The notes under the pieces: model-generated
The model's database searches: none
What the model was told of the DNA's origin: nothing
The model's input: only the letters and a program-made list of their open reading frames with translations
Made by a program: the position numbers and the translations under genes
Source: Bacillus cytotoxicus
Lineage (GTDB): Bacteria > Bacillota > Bacilli > Bacillales > Bacillaceae_G
Direction: 5' to 3'
Length of the DNA stretch: 64,000 nt
Assembly: GCF_023715645.1 (NCBI RefSeq)
Contig: NZ_JAMBOP010000003.1
Span: 124,001 to 188,000 of the forward strand
Shown here: in pieces, positions 56,137 to 64,000 of the stretch
How the letters are laid out: every line of letters begins with the position of its first letter
Numbering within the stretch: position 1 is the first letter of the stretch

Positions 56137-56682
56137 CTACTCTCCTTTAATCACCTTAAAATTCCAGTTTGCATACTTCACAAAAAGCTTTGTAAACCAA
56201 ATCGTACAATAATATGCACTGATCCCTAAAAGCAAACCAACACCGAGGAGTATACTAGCGACGAATACGTCAGATAAAATAAAAATTTGAGCGAAAACAA
56301 TTTTGATTAACAAAAGTAATGGTGATAAAATACATACAACACTCACTATCCAAAGTGATAAAATAAGACTACCAATTGCTATGAGCGGTCCTAGCACAAC
56401 AACCAAGTTAAAAAAACTAAGTCCAATAATTGCTATAATTGCTCTTGCTATGTTAGAAAAAGTTGGATTATGCTTCACCTGCTCTAAACGATGAGACGCT
56501 AACGTTTCCTTAGCAATTGCCTTAGGAGAACCAAGCGCTTTTATAATTTCTTCCTCTGTTTTCCCTTCTTCTATTCCAAATTGAAAATGTTCCTCATAAT
56601 CATATAAAATATCATTACGCTCTTCTTCTGGTAACTTTCTAAGATGTTCTAATAATTCTTGAAGAAATTTCTCTTTAGTCAT
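56137..56682 (-). CDS. HAAS-domain (DUF1700) membrane protein
   Basis: A 181-residue protein. Residues 1-65 form a HAAS-type helical domain (EKFLQELLEHLRKLPEEERNDILYDYEEHF, then GSPKAIAKE), and three to four transmembrane helices follow. Such proteins are encoded beside PadR regulators and are thought to relay signals between the regulator and a membrane partner. It lies 5 bp before the DUF4097 gene and 3 bp after the PadR gene. Confidence 0.88.
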   Translation of the reverse strand: MTKEKFLQELLEHLRKLPEEERNDILYDYEEHFQFGIEEGKTEEEIIKALGSPKAIAKETLASHRLEQVKHNPTFSNIARAIIAIIGLSFFNLVVVLGPLIAIGSLILSLWIVSVVCILSPLLLLIKIVFAQIFILSDVFVASILLGVGLLLGISAYYCTIWFTKLFVKYANWNFKVIKGE

Positions 56683-56685
56683 CCC

Positions 56686-56997
56686 CTACACCTCTTCAAT
56701 AATTTCTTGTACGCCCCTTGCAAAATCGCGCCATTCTGTCACAAGTGCATGAAGTTGCTCTGCACCTTGTTTTGTTAACTGATAATACTTACGCGGCGGC
56801 CCTTCCGAAGATTCTTTTAAATACGCCTGAAAGTACCCTTCTTTCGTTAAACGACGTAACAAAGGATACACTGATCCTTCTGATATTAAAAATTTATTTG
56901 AAATTTGCTGAACTAATTCATATCCATAACAATCTCGTTTCTTTACAAGCGCAAGGACACAAAGCTCCAATACCCCTTTTTTAAATTGAACATTCAA
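56686..56997 (-). CDS. PadR-family transcriptional regulator
   Basis: A 103-residue PadR-type winged-helix regulator: FKKGVLELCVLALVKKRDCYGYELVQQI, then EGSVYPLLRRLTKEGYFQAY and PPRKYYQLTKQGAEQL. The start is a TTG at 56997 with GGAGG 7 bases upstream; the ATG at 57030 lies within the operator and is unlikely. First gene of a three-gene operon (3 bp and 5 bp gaps) and probably autoregulatory through the two operators upstream. Confidence 0.9.
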   Translation of the reverse strand: MNVQFKKGVLELCVLALVKKRDCYGYELVQQISNKFLISEGSVYPLLRRLTKEGYFQAYLKESSEGPPRKYYQLTKQGAEQLHALVTEWRDFARGVQEIIEEV

Positions 56998-57019
56998 AAG
57001 CAATCCTCCTCTCCATCCA

Positions 57020-57089
57020 GTACTATTCAATACAAGGTACCTTATTAATTATAATATATCATTCAGTATTGAATATTACAAGGTACTGT
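57020..57089. promoter_or_regulatory. Two PadR-type operators upstream of the padR gene
   Basis: TACAAGGTAC occurs twice (57031-57040 and 57077-57086), each as the right half of an imperfect dyad: AGTAC...GTACC (57020-57041) and CAGTA...TACTG (57065-57089). PadR proteins typically bind AGTA/TACT-type dyads. A TATAAT sequence lies between them on the minus strand. Confidence 0.55.
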
Positions 57090-57216
57090 TCCAATATTTA
57101 CAAATAAAATATGATTTCTCTCATTGATGATTACTTCATTTCCCTTAACAAAATCACAATTATTGACATATAAAAGTTTTAAAGAGGTTGTTATTTTTTC
57201 TAAGGGAGGGATTTCA

Positions 57217-58047
57217 ATGATATACGATTTTTATCCAATCCGAAAAGCAGTTCCTTTTCAATATGTACCTTATAATAATAATGTACATAACACGTCATTT
57301 TTAATAAATTCCTATCCACTTGTTCAGAATACATTTTATCCTATGCATTACACAGAGACTGTTCCTATCTCACAAAAAAATCCGCCAATTAGAGGCTCGT
57401 GGACTCCTTTTTCATGGGTTGAAAAATATGCATATGCGTTTGCAGGACCTTATAACAAGGCCGAAGTCGCTCTCACATTCGACGATGGCCCAGATCTCGT
57501 TTACACTCCTCAAGTATTAAATAAATTAAAAAAACATGGTGTAAAAGCGACATTTTTTCTATTAGGAGAAAATGCTGAAAGATATCCTGAAGTTGTAAAA
57601 CACATTGTTAACGAAGGACATATCGTAGGAAATCATACTTATAATCATCCAAATTTAATAAAAATAGATGAGCAGCAATATCATGAGCAGATGTTAAAAA
57701 CAGAAAAAATATTGCAAAAGCTAACTGGATACTCTCCTAAATTTTTCCGTCCACCTTATGGGATTATCAATGAAAATCAGATGAAGTGGGCTACTGAACA
57801 AAACTTTATGACTATTCAATGGAGTGTAGATACATTAGATTGGAAGGGTTTAACTGCCAGGGAAATCACTGACAAAGTATTAGGGAATGCTTTTCCTGGA
57901 AGTATCCTCTTGCAACATACTGCACCAGGGGGGAATTTACAGGGGTCTGTAGACGCTCTCGACCAATTTATTCCTAACCTTACCTCTAACGGGGCACGAT
58001 TTGTGACTCTCCCGCAAATGTTTAATACTTCAAAGCAAAGACAGTAA
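57217..58047 (+). CDS. Polysaccharide deacetylase (NodB domain, CE4), no signal peptide
   Basis: A 276-residue CE4 protein. NodB motif 1 is TFDDGPD (Asp89, Asp90), motif 2 GNHTYNH (His140, His144), motif 3 RPPYG and the late motif LLQHTAPGG. The N-terminal 60 residues are Tyr/Asn/Pro-rich with no secretion signal, unlike the deacetylase at 7339. This suggests a mother-cell or spore-coat-associated enzyme, an inference only. The ATG at 57217 follows AAGGGAGGG by 6 bases; the frame to 57124 lacks a ribosome binding site. Confidence 0.9.
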   Translation: MIYDFYPIRKAVPFQYVPYNNNVHNTSFLINSYPLVQNTFYPMHYTETVPISQKNPPIRGSWTPFSWVEKYAYAFAGPYNKAEVALTFDDGPDLVYTPQVLNKLKKHGVKATFFLLGENAERYPEVVKHIVNEGHIVGNHTYNHPNLIKIDEQQYHEQMLKTEKILQKLTGYSPKFFRPPYGIINENQMKWATEQNFMTIQWSVDTLDWKGLTAREITDKVLGNAFPGSILLQHTAPGGNLQGSVDALDQFIPNLTSNGARFVTLPQMFNTSKQRQ

Positions 58048-58048
58048 A

Positions 58049-58243
58049 GTGAAACTTTCAAAAAAAAATACAGAAATATTTTGGGGATATTTAGCATTTT
58101 CTATATTGACATTTATTATCTACTTAATTATTGATTTAAAGGATACTTCTTTATCCACTTTAGGCTGGAGAGACTGGTTAGGTTCTGCAGTAGGTGCAGC
58201 CACTTTATCTATTGGGATGTTTACACTAAGTAAGTTGGATTAA
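58049..58243 (+). CDS. Small two-helix membrane protein
   Basis: A 64-residue protein with two hydrophobic segments (IFWGYLAFSILTFIIYLII and WLGSAVGAATLSIGMFTL). GTG start at 58049, one base after the deacetylase stop, with no strong ribosome binding site, so translational coupling is likely. Followed by a terminator at 58267. Family not recognised. Confidence 0.65.
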   Translation: MKLSKKNTEIFWGYLAFSILTFIIYLIIDLKDTSLSTLGWRDWLGSAVGAATLSIGMFTLSKLD

Positions 58244-58266
58244 AGTTCGACTTACTCCTTGGATAT

Positions 58267-58297
58267 GAGCAGTTAGCTTTTGTTAACTGCTCTTTTC
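58267..58297 (+). terminator. Terminator after the deacetylase/small membrane protein pair
   Basis: GAGCAGTTA pairs with TAACTGCTC around a 7-base loop, followed by TTTTC. A second stem (AAGTCCCG/CGGGGCTT with T6) lies at 58466-58494; otherwise 58298-58631 holds nothing I can identify. Confidence 0.7.
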
Positions 58298-58631
58298 ACT
58301 TTAAATTGAGACAAGTTTTTCCCGGTTTCCCACTTGCTTTTCTATAAAATTCAAATTGTATAAAACACCAAATCCATTTATTTAGGAACATTTACTAATG
58401 TTATTTCTCGGAAAATCATGTTAAAGTTATATGGCATAGGTTTTTACATGTCAGCATTGCATTTTAAGTCCCGTATACTCCGGGGCTTCTTTTTTAGCGT
58501 ATTACGGACTTAATTAACAAAAAATTTGTTACCTTCAAAGTGTATAACATTTTAAAAGAATGCCTGCTGCTCATCGGCTCTTTCTAACAATTCAATCACA
58601 TCAAATGTCTATTCTCCTATTAACAATAAAA

Positions 58632-58810
58632 TTGATAAAAGGTTGCTGTTATGCAGATTATAACACGACCTGTACTCGCTTGCTCCCTTTGTTTTAGAAC
58701 ATCGCATGTGGCAGAAAAAGGCCCTGACCGCTTCTATGCACGGCCAGATGCTCTGGTCTCCTCCCCTAAAAAAAAGAGGTTTTTATGTCGGTTTTCTAAT
58801 TTCGATATAT
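58632..58810 (+). repeat. bcr1-like repeat, copy 17
   Basis: Plus orientation from GGTTGCTGTTATGCAG (left tip lost) to TTTTTATGTCGG and the TCGATATATATAG border. Confidence 0.8.
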
Positions 58811-58848
58811 ATAGTTCCGTCATGACCTGCCACTCATACCTACTACCT

Positions 58849-60651
58849 CTAAACATTAACTTCTATCTGTTTTCCTAACAACTTACTAAACATCCCTCTT
58901 TCTTCTTTCGCCAATTGGATAAAGGCTCCTTTTTGAACGATTTCTCCCTTATCTAATACAATTACTTGATCAGCATTACGTATCGTTGATAAACGATGAG
59001 CAATAACGATAATGGTCATCCTTCCTTTTAATTTTTCTAAAGCTGATTGAATTTTCTCTTCATTTTCTGTATCTAACGCACTTGTCGCTTCATCTAGTAC
59101 TAGAATTGAAGGTTTTCTTAAAATAGCTCTTGCTAGTACAAGCCGCTGCCTCTCTCCTCCTGAAAGCCTCACTCCGCGATCTCCAATAAGAGTATCAAGC
59201 CCTTGCGGTAGTCTTCGTACAAATTCAGCTGCCGCTGAAAATTCAAGTGACTCCCACATTTGTTCTTCACTTGCATCTGGATCAATCATTAGCAAATTTT
59301 CTCTTATACTTGCATGAAATAAAAACGGATCTTGCGGCACGTAGCTAATAGACTTTCTTAAAGACAATACATTATCATTTGTAAGAGGTGTCCCATCTAT
59401 AAATACTTGTCCTTTTTCTGCTTGCATGAGCCCCATTAAAATATCGATTAATGTACTTTTTCCAGCACCTGAACGTCCGACAATTGCCGTCATACCGTTA
59501 GCTGGAATTTGCAAATGAATATTTTGAAGAGCATATATAGATTCTTGCGGATTGTAGCGAAAAGAAACACTTCTGCATTCAATTCCTTTATGTAGCGATA
59601 TTGGTTTTACATGTTTATATTGTTGTTCTATATCTTGTAATTCTGCAAACTTGTTGCATTCTTCCTGTAATTCTATTAAAGATTTAAAAGCGGGAATACT
59701 TGCAGCAAGTTGCTCTAGGTTAGATTGAATGCTTGTAAATCGAGGCCATAATCTTGAAAAAATAAGAATAATTAATAATAATTGCTCTGATTGGGAATGA
59801 AAGAACGTAACTGATAAAAAAATAAAAAATGCAATAAATACAGCCAAAGATATTTTATAAAAAAGTTGGGAAGCCGATCTCATTTCCATATATTCAATTT
59901 GTTCGCGAGTCATTTTTTCCGTTACAGAGCGAAACCAAGTTAAACGTGACTCTTCTAAAGTATTACTTTTTATATCTTTAATCCCGTTAAAATGGTCCGT
60001 TATACCCGCAAGATAATTTTGCGCTAACTCGGATGTTTTACTCCCTAGTATTCTAGCTTTTTTGATAAAAATATGAGAAACGATTGAAAGGAACAAACCA
60101 CAAAACAAGACAAATATAGTTATTTTAGATGATAACCAAAAAGCAATCCCCACCTGCACTACGGTAAAAACGATAGAAGCTAATAACTGTAAGACAAGAT
60201 TCATACCATAGCTAACACGTGCTAATTCTGAGGTTAATGCATTGATAAGATCCGTTTTCCTTTTTTGGATAAAAAAAATCCATTTCACTCGCAAAATAAC
60301 ACTATACATGTCCCGTCTTAACTGCTGAGTAAAGCCTTGTTGAATTTTCGCATCTCGCATTGCCAAATTTCTTTGTAAAATATTTTGACCAACAACTACA
60401 AAGATGTATATACATAGCGTAATGGATAAACTAGTTGCTTTAGGAGTTTCCTGCAAAAGTTTGAAGATAGATGAAAGAGGAGAATCCCCTCCCCCCATAT
60501 TGACGATTCCACTCATACTTATCATTGGAATTAACAAAAGAAGGCCGATCCCTTCTAGTAAACTAATCAAAACCATTCCAAACAGATTCACATAAAGAAT
60601 GCTCCCTACAAAAGAATGCAATTGTTTCATAAAGTATAGAATATGCTTCAT
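58849..60651 (-). CDS. ABC exporter of the lasso-peptide cluster (D)
   Basis: A 600-residue half-transporter: six helices in residues 15-320, then an NBD with Walker A GRSGAGKST, signature LSGGERQ and Walker B VLVLDEATSALD. Both sites are canonical, so it should work as a homodimer. In lasso clusters this gene exports the mature peptide and gives self-immunity. The ATG at 60651 has AGGGGG 6-7 bases upstream; the longer frame to 60768 overlaps the upstream gene and lacks a site. Last gene of the operon seen here. Confidence 0.9.
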   Translation of the reverse strand: MKHILYFMKQLHSFVGSILYVNLFGMVLISLLEGIGLLLLIPMISMSGIVNMGGGDSPLSSIFKLLQETPKATSLSITLCIYIFVVVGQNILQRNLAMRDAKIQQGFTQQLRRDMYSVILRVKWIFFIQKRKTDLINALTSELARVSYGMNLVLQLLASIVFTVVQVGIAFWLSSKITIFVLFCGLFLSIVSHIFIKKARILGSKTSELAQNYLAGITDHFNGIKDIKSNTLEESRLTWFRSVTEKMTREQIEYMEMRSASQLFYKISLAVFIAFFIFLSVTFFHSQSEQLLLIILIFSRLWPRFTSIQSNLEQLAASIPAFKSLIELQEECNKFAELQDIEQQYKHVKPISLHKGIECRSVSFRYNPQESIYALQNIHLQIPANGMTAIVGRSGAGKSTLIDILMGLMQAEKGQVFIDGTPLTNDNVLSLRKSISYVPQDPFLFHASIRENLLMIDPDASEEQMWESLEFSAAAEFVRRLPQGLDTLIGDRGVRLSGGERQRLVLARAILRKPSILVLDEATSALDTENEEKIQSALEKLKGRMTIIVIAHRLSTIRNADQVIVLDKGEIVQKGAFIQLAKEERGMFSKLLGKQIEVNV

Positions 60652-60661
60652 TTTTATCCCC

Positions 60662-61852
60662 CTATGATAAAGCGTGTTTTCTTGTTTTCCTCCAGAAACA
60701 TAAAAAAGGACGTAAAGGAAAATACAAAAAATGAAGGGGTTTAGGTAGTGGTAACGTTTTAGCGTCAATAGGAAAAGGATAAAGATAACTCATAATAAAT
60801 AAAAACTTTTGTTGGTTAGACATTAACGAAAATAAATAACGGGTGTGATATATCGTTACTTCTTCAGGGACAGAATCCGCATGCAAATTTACCATTTGTT
60901 TGAAATAAAATAACGTATCTTGCGCTAACCGTCTAGATTGTTTCTGGTTTGTCACTCCCATAATTTCTTTAATGATTGGAGTATTTAACAGTTGGGAAGC
61001 TAGAATTAACGCTTGTCCTCCTATAGAAAAGTAATGATACTTCTTCAACAACCTATTAATCTGCTCCCAATTTAGATTTTGTCTTACAATTTGGTTTATA
61101 TCTACAAGCCAACGCAATCTAGACCAACCGTGCCTCGCACCATGTGTAACAAGAAATAAAAACAAGTCTTCGCTTCCTAGCAAGTATACAGGGGAACCTG
61201 TTAGTGTACTTTTTCGTTTTCGCTCCCACAGTTGTTCAAAGCTTGGTTCCTTCGCAGGACCAGGGTTTAGTCTCCAATGAATTTCAACTTTAATTTGTTT
61301 TTGAGGATGAAAAAATGTTATATGATGATGTCTCCATTTCCAATCATTTAATATCGTTTGAATATAATCATCTTTTACATAACCTTTCTCCAAAAGAAGA
61401 GCTTCCGCTTTTTCTAGTTTATGAATAGGAATAAGAATATCTAAATCACAGGATGTCCTTAAAGAGATATCTCCGTATAGATTATGCGCAAGTATCGGCC
61501 CTTTCAAAAAAAGAGTACGGATCTCATTTTCAGTAAATAGCTTACTTACTTGTTCCATTTCGGCACTCAAGTGAAGCATTTGAAACGTATTTTTTCTAAA
61601 TTGTTGATATAAAGTTTGAATGACATATGCTGGAACCAATTTCTCATCTATCTCTTTCACCTTTATATAAATTAATGGATAAATGCGGTGATGCATTGCC
61701 AGTTGAATAAACACATTCCAATCAATATTTGTAAACAATTCATTCCTATTTGATAACATAGGATCACCATCCTGCATCTTTAAAATTTCAAGCAGGAGTT
61801 GCAATTCTTTAGAGAGACATTCTACATGAAGGGTGAAATGATTATTATTCAT
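60662..61852 (-). CDS. Nucleotidyltransferase-family protein of the lasso cluster
   Basis: A 396-residue protein of the NTP_transf_5 type: LFLKGPILAHNLYGDISLRTSCDLDILIP carries the helical GxxLA...D-D motif (Asp-Leu-Asp), then HHHITFFHPQKQIKVEIHWRLNP. Homologues occur in many Firmicute lasso clusters that also have a kinase; their reaction there is not settled, and transfer of a nucleotide or sugar phosphate to the phosphorylated peptide has been suggested. The ATG at 61852 lies inside the last codons of B2 (8-base overlap), with AAAGGAG upstream, so the two are coupled. Confidence 0.85.
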   Translation of the reverse strand: MNNNHFTLHVECLSKELQLLLEILKMQDGDPMLSNRNELFTNIDWNVFIQLAMHHRIYPLIYIKVKEIDEKLVPAYVIQTLYQQFRKNTFQMLHLSAEMEQVSKLFTENEIRTLFLKGPILAHNLYGDISLRTSCDLDILIPIHKLEKAEALLLEKGYVKDDYIQTILNDWKWRHHHITFFHPQKQIKVEIHWRLNPGPAKEPSFEQLWERKRKSTLTGSPVYLLGSEDLFLFLVTHGARHGWSRLRWLVDINQIVRQNLNWEQINRLLKKYHYFSIGGQALILASQLLNTPIIKEIMGVTNQKQSRRLAQDTLFYFKQMVNLHADSVPEEVTIYHTRYLFSLMSNQQKFLFIMSYLYPFPIDAKTLPLPKPLHFLYFPLRPFLCFWRKTRKHALS

Positions 61853-62318
61853 TATCTTCTCCTTTAATCGTTCGTTCACCTATCCTCTTTGCAAAGGTTC
61901 CAACCACAGTGAATTTCTCCATTCCCTCCGCCCCAGTAACATAATAGGGGCCGCTACGTAACCATGCATGTGCAATCAAATTCCCGCTATCATCTTTAGC
62001 AGTTCCTAAATAAAGAGTACTTTCAATCTGACGTTTTTCGAGCATTTTCATCCCAGCAATAGCTTTCACAAGACACTGACTTTCCCAAAAAGTATAACGA
62101 CTCATAATATGTATAGCTTGAGATACACCCTTCAATGTCTCCTTGTGTAACTCACTATGAGTAAGGGTTGTTTCATTCATATGGTCCCCTAACGAATGTG
62201 CTACTTTAGAGAATGGTATACTTTTCAAAATTCGAGCCCAACCTAAAAAAAGAAAAGTTTCTAAAAACAACAGTTTTGTTTTTGTATTTAATGATAAAAA
62301 TATCCTTAACCTTTTCAC
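61845..62318 (-). CDS. Lasso peptide leader peptidase B2 (transglutaminase-like)
   Basis: A 157-residue cysteine protease of the lasso B2 type (PF13471-like), which removes the leader peptide. The likely catalytic residues are Cys82 in WESQCLVKAIAGM and His117 in LIAHAWLRSG. A GTG start at 62318 is chosen: the longer open frame upstream is translation of repeat copy 18, whose edge lies about 20 bases before the GTG. AAAGGGA is 12 bases upstream, so initiation may be weak. Confidence 0.88.
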   Translation of the reverse strand: MKRLRIFLSLNTKTKLLFLETFLFLGWARILKSIPFSKVAHSLGDHMNETTLTHSELHKETLKGVSQAIHIMSRYTFWESQCLVKAIAGMKMLEKRQIESTLYLGTAKDDSGNLIAHAWLRSGPYYVTGAEGMEKFTVVGTFAKRIGERTIKGEDNE

Positions 62319-62338
62319 AATATTCAGGAGTCCCTTTC

Positions 62339-62522
62339 TATATAAATACAAATTGAAAAAACGACATAACCCCCTTTTCTTTTTAGGAGAAGACAAGAGC
62401 ATCTGGCCGTGTATAGAAACGGTCAGGGCCTTTTTCTGCCACATGCGATGTTAAAAACAAAGAGAGGAAGAGAGTTGGCATAGCGGCGACTTGTGTATCC
62501 AAAAGTCAAGTTGGATTTATAT
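62339..62522 (-). repeat. bcr1-like repeat, copy 18, inside the lasso operon
   Basis: Minus orientation, from AAACGACATAACCCCC to GGCGACTTGTGTATCC and GGATTTATATAT, with a short internal deletion. It sits between B1 and B2, within about 20 bases of each gene. Confidence 0.85.
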
Positions 62523-62547
62523 ATTAGTTTTGATAATAGATCTAAAA

Positions 62548-62838
62548 CTACGTATTGGACTGATTTTCAATATGAATCAAATTTTCTTGTAATAAACATT
62601 CTAAAAAAGAAAGCACCTGTTCTTCACAAGCTATTCGTTCTACATCATAATTGGATAAAAGCATCGTAACCAATTGGGAAACCATAATTGGTTCTTCAAT
62701 ACATCCCCATATTTCTCCTCCCATTTCCCCCAAGTTATAATACTTCCCTTTTTGAACATTCAGCATTACCTTTTCTCCAGCCATATCACTTACAATGTTT
62801 CCTTTGCTTTGTACAATCTGACAATCTATCGAAATCAT
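62548..62838 (-). CDS. Lasso peptide PqqD-like recognition protein B1
   Basis: A 96-residue RiPP recognition element of the PqqD family: VMLNVQKGKYYNLGEMGGEIWGCIEE, followed by a helical half that packs on it (EEQVLSFLECLLQENLIHI). B1 binds the precursor leader and delivers it to B2. GAAGGAGG lies 7 bases before the ATG at 62838, next to the border of repeat copy 19. Confidence 0.9.
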   Translation of the reverse strand: MISIDCQIVQSKGNIVSDMAGEKVMLNVQKGKYYNLGEMGGEIWGCIEEPIMVSQLVTMLLSNYDVERIACEEQVLSFLECLLQENLIHIENQSNT

Positions 62839-62860
62839 CTATATTCCTCCTTCATGTATA

Positions 62861-63057
62861 TATAAATCCAAATTAAAAACCTGACATAAAACCTTTTTCT
62901 TTTTAGATGGTCGCGAGAGTCTGGCCATTGAGTAGAAGAAGACAGGGCCTTTTTCTGCCACATGCGATGTTCAAACAAAGAGAGAAAAAAATAGCAGGTT
63001 ACTTTTTGCTTGGCATGGCGGCGACTTGTGTGCCCAAAAGTCAAGTTGGACTTATAT
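62861..63057 (-). repeat. bcr1-like repeat, copy 19, inside the lasso operon
   Basis: Minus orientation, from CCTGACATAAAACC to GGCGGCGACTTGTG and TTGGACTTATATAG. The TATATAA border supplies the final Ile codon and the stop of the kinase gene K; the other end lies just before the B1 ribosome binding site. Confidence 0.85.
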
Positions 63058-63969
63058 AGAACTTAAAATAAGAGATGCAAGTTCGTGCGCTGTAAACCTT
63101 GAAGTTGGACGACGTAATTGAAACATATCAATTTTATTTACCATATTTGTAGAAACTATAAAATGCCATTCCATCAATCCTAATCGTGAAACTAAAAAAT
63201 TACGAAATGTATGATGAAATAAAGTACGAAGGCGCTCAAGCCCCTCAATTTGAATCATTTCAATACTATCATCCTCTGTTTTTACTAATTCAATCACACC
63301 TACAAGAGGCAAAGGATCCGCAAAAAATTGCGAAGATACAGGGACAGCATACTTCGTTTCTCTTTCAAACAACGGACGATATTGCGCCGGTTCCATTCCA
63401 AATTCAGTTAAACTTTCCTGCCATAGCTTTTGTTGCGGGTAAGACGGCGTAACAAATGGAATACCTTCAGAAGAAAGAGACACAGCAATTACATCATCAC
63501 TTAACAGTTGATACCCTTTACTTAAAAACGCTGAAGAAAGAGTTGATTTTCCGGCCCCTGAATCACCAATTAAGGCATAAGCCTTTCCGTTAATGGCGAT
63601 TGCACTTCCATGTAACGGAATTATTTCCCTCTGTATTAACAGCGCTCCCATACAAGTTCCGAGAAGGTAGAGTCGGATTTTATCTTCTTCCGCACCTGGT
63701 AGAGGTGAAAAAGTAATTTTCCGACCTTCTTGTATAGAAAATATAGCAGTTTGAGGGACTTGAAACATGACTATATTTTTCTCAACTACAAATCTTTGTT
63801 CATATTTAGCATTATATTTACACCATTGCTCCGATAAATCAGCAATTTCAATAATGATATCAGCCCTCTGTGTTAGTTCATTCATTTGAGGCAATTCAGG
63901 TAGAGGAATTTCACTTTCTATTTTCAATCCGAAAGCTTTGTATACTACGTTCCTTTCCGTAACTAACAT
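63052..63969 (-). CDS. HPr-kinase-like peptide kinase of the lasso cluster (K)
   Basis: A 305-residue protein with an HPr-kinase/phosphorylase-type C-terminal domain: Walker A GDSGAGKST (residues 135-143), the HGSAIAI strand before it (His120), and LLSDDVIAV (Asp158/Asp159). The N-terminal 110 residues form the extra domain seen in lasso-associated kinases such as those of the paeninodin cluster. These kinases phosphorylate the C-terminal serine of the precursor peptide. The start at 63969 has GGAG 8 bases upstream; a GTG at 63978 is possible. The stop codon comes from repeat copy 19. Confidence 0.88.
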   Translation of the reverse strand: MLVTERNVVYKAFGLKIESEIPLPELPQMNELTQRADIIIEIADLSEQWCKYNAKYEQRFVVEKNIVMFQVPQTAIFSIQEGRKITFSPLPGAEEDKIRLYLLGTCMGALLIQREIIPLHGSAIAINGKAYALIGDSGAGKSTLSSAFLSKGYQLLSDDVIAVSLSSEGIPFVTPSYPQQKLWQESLTEFGMEPAQYRPLFERETKYAVPVSSQFFADPLPLVGVIELVKTEDDSIEMIQIEGLERLRTLFHHTFRNFLVSRLGLMEWHFIVSTNMVNKIDMFQLRRPTSRFTAHELASLILSSI

Positions 63970-64000
63970 CTTCCTCACTCCACACTATTAACAATTTATT

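Noticed and set aside
58298-58631. Hidden gene in the gap before repeat copy 17
   Set aside because: Frames are short and interrupted on both strands; only terminator-like stems are visible.

Overview
The window is a low-GC Firmicute chromosome segment, almost certainly from the Bacillus cereus group. The evidence is B. subtilis-like housekeeping and spore genes (acnA, sspO, sspP, a cotM-like gene, lexA, yneB, ynzC, tkt, sirA, yneF, ccdA, ccdC), an IS231-type insertion sequence, and about 19 dispersed copies of a roughly 160-200 bp repeat. The repeat matches what I know of bcr1, an element specific to the B. cereus group. No rRNA, tRNA or CRISPR array was seen.

Layout. Read right to left, the backbone is the conserved lexA-to-aconitase block: lexA (54.7 kb), yneB, ynzC, tkt, sirA, yneF, ccdA, ccdC, a yneK-like DUF2621 gene, a cotM-like gene, sspP, sspO, acnA (4.1 kb). 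Accessory blocks split it. Between the cotM-like gene and the DUF2621 gene lie an MFS exporter, an AlaX-type tRNA-editing protein, an acyl-CoA ligase, acetyltransferases, an S66 peptidase, a secreted lipase, an ANT(4')-like nucleotidyltransferase, a PP2C/amidase operon, a PAS histidine kinase and the hutPHUIG histidine-utilisation operon. Between ccdA and yneF lie the IS231 copy, a DMT transporter, an orphan BceB-like permease, a LysR regulator and a heterodimeric ABC exporter. The left edge carries a flavin monooxygenase gene broken by an in-frame stop, fabZ with a FapR-like operator, a hydrolase and a nucleotidyltransferase-fold protein.

The right end (58.8-64 kb, minus strand) is the 3' part of a kinase-containing lasso-peptide cluster of the paeninodin type: HPr-kinase-like K, PqqD-like B1, transglutaminase-like B2, a nucleotidyltransferase-family protein and an ABC exporter. 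The precursor (A) and cyclase (C) genes should lie just beyond base 64000.

The most striking genome-scale feature is the repeat family. Copies sit directly upstream of ribosome binding sites, supply stop codons to two genes (and to one gene remnant), border broken gene remnants (HAD hydrolase, GNAT acetyltransferase), lie inside the lasso operon, and have themselves been invaded by IS231 and by a second inverted-repeat element. Other points of interest are a perfect LexA box and a possible terminated leader before an unknown 99-aa gene, a HutP-type attenuator, and a possible leader peptide before the ANT(4')-like gene. Start sites were chosen from visible ribosome binding sites and often lie inside longer open frames. 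All family names come from motif recognition by eye; no database search was run.
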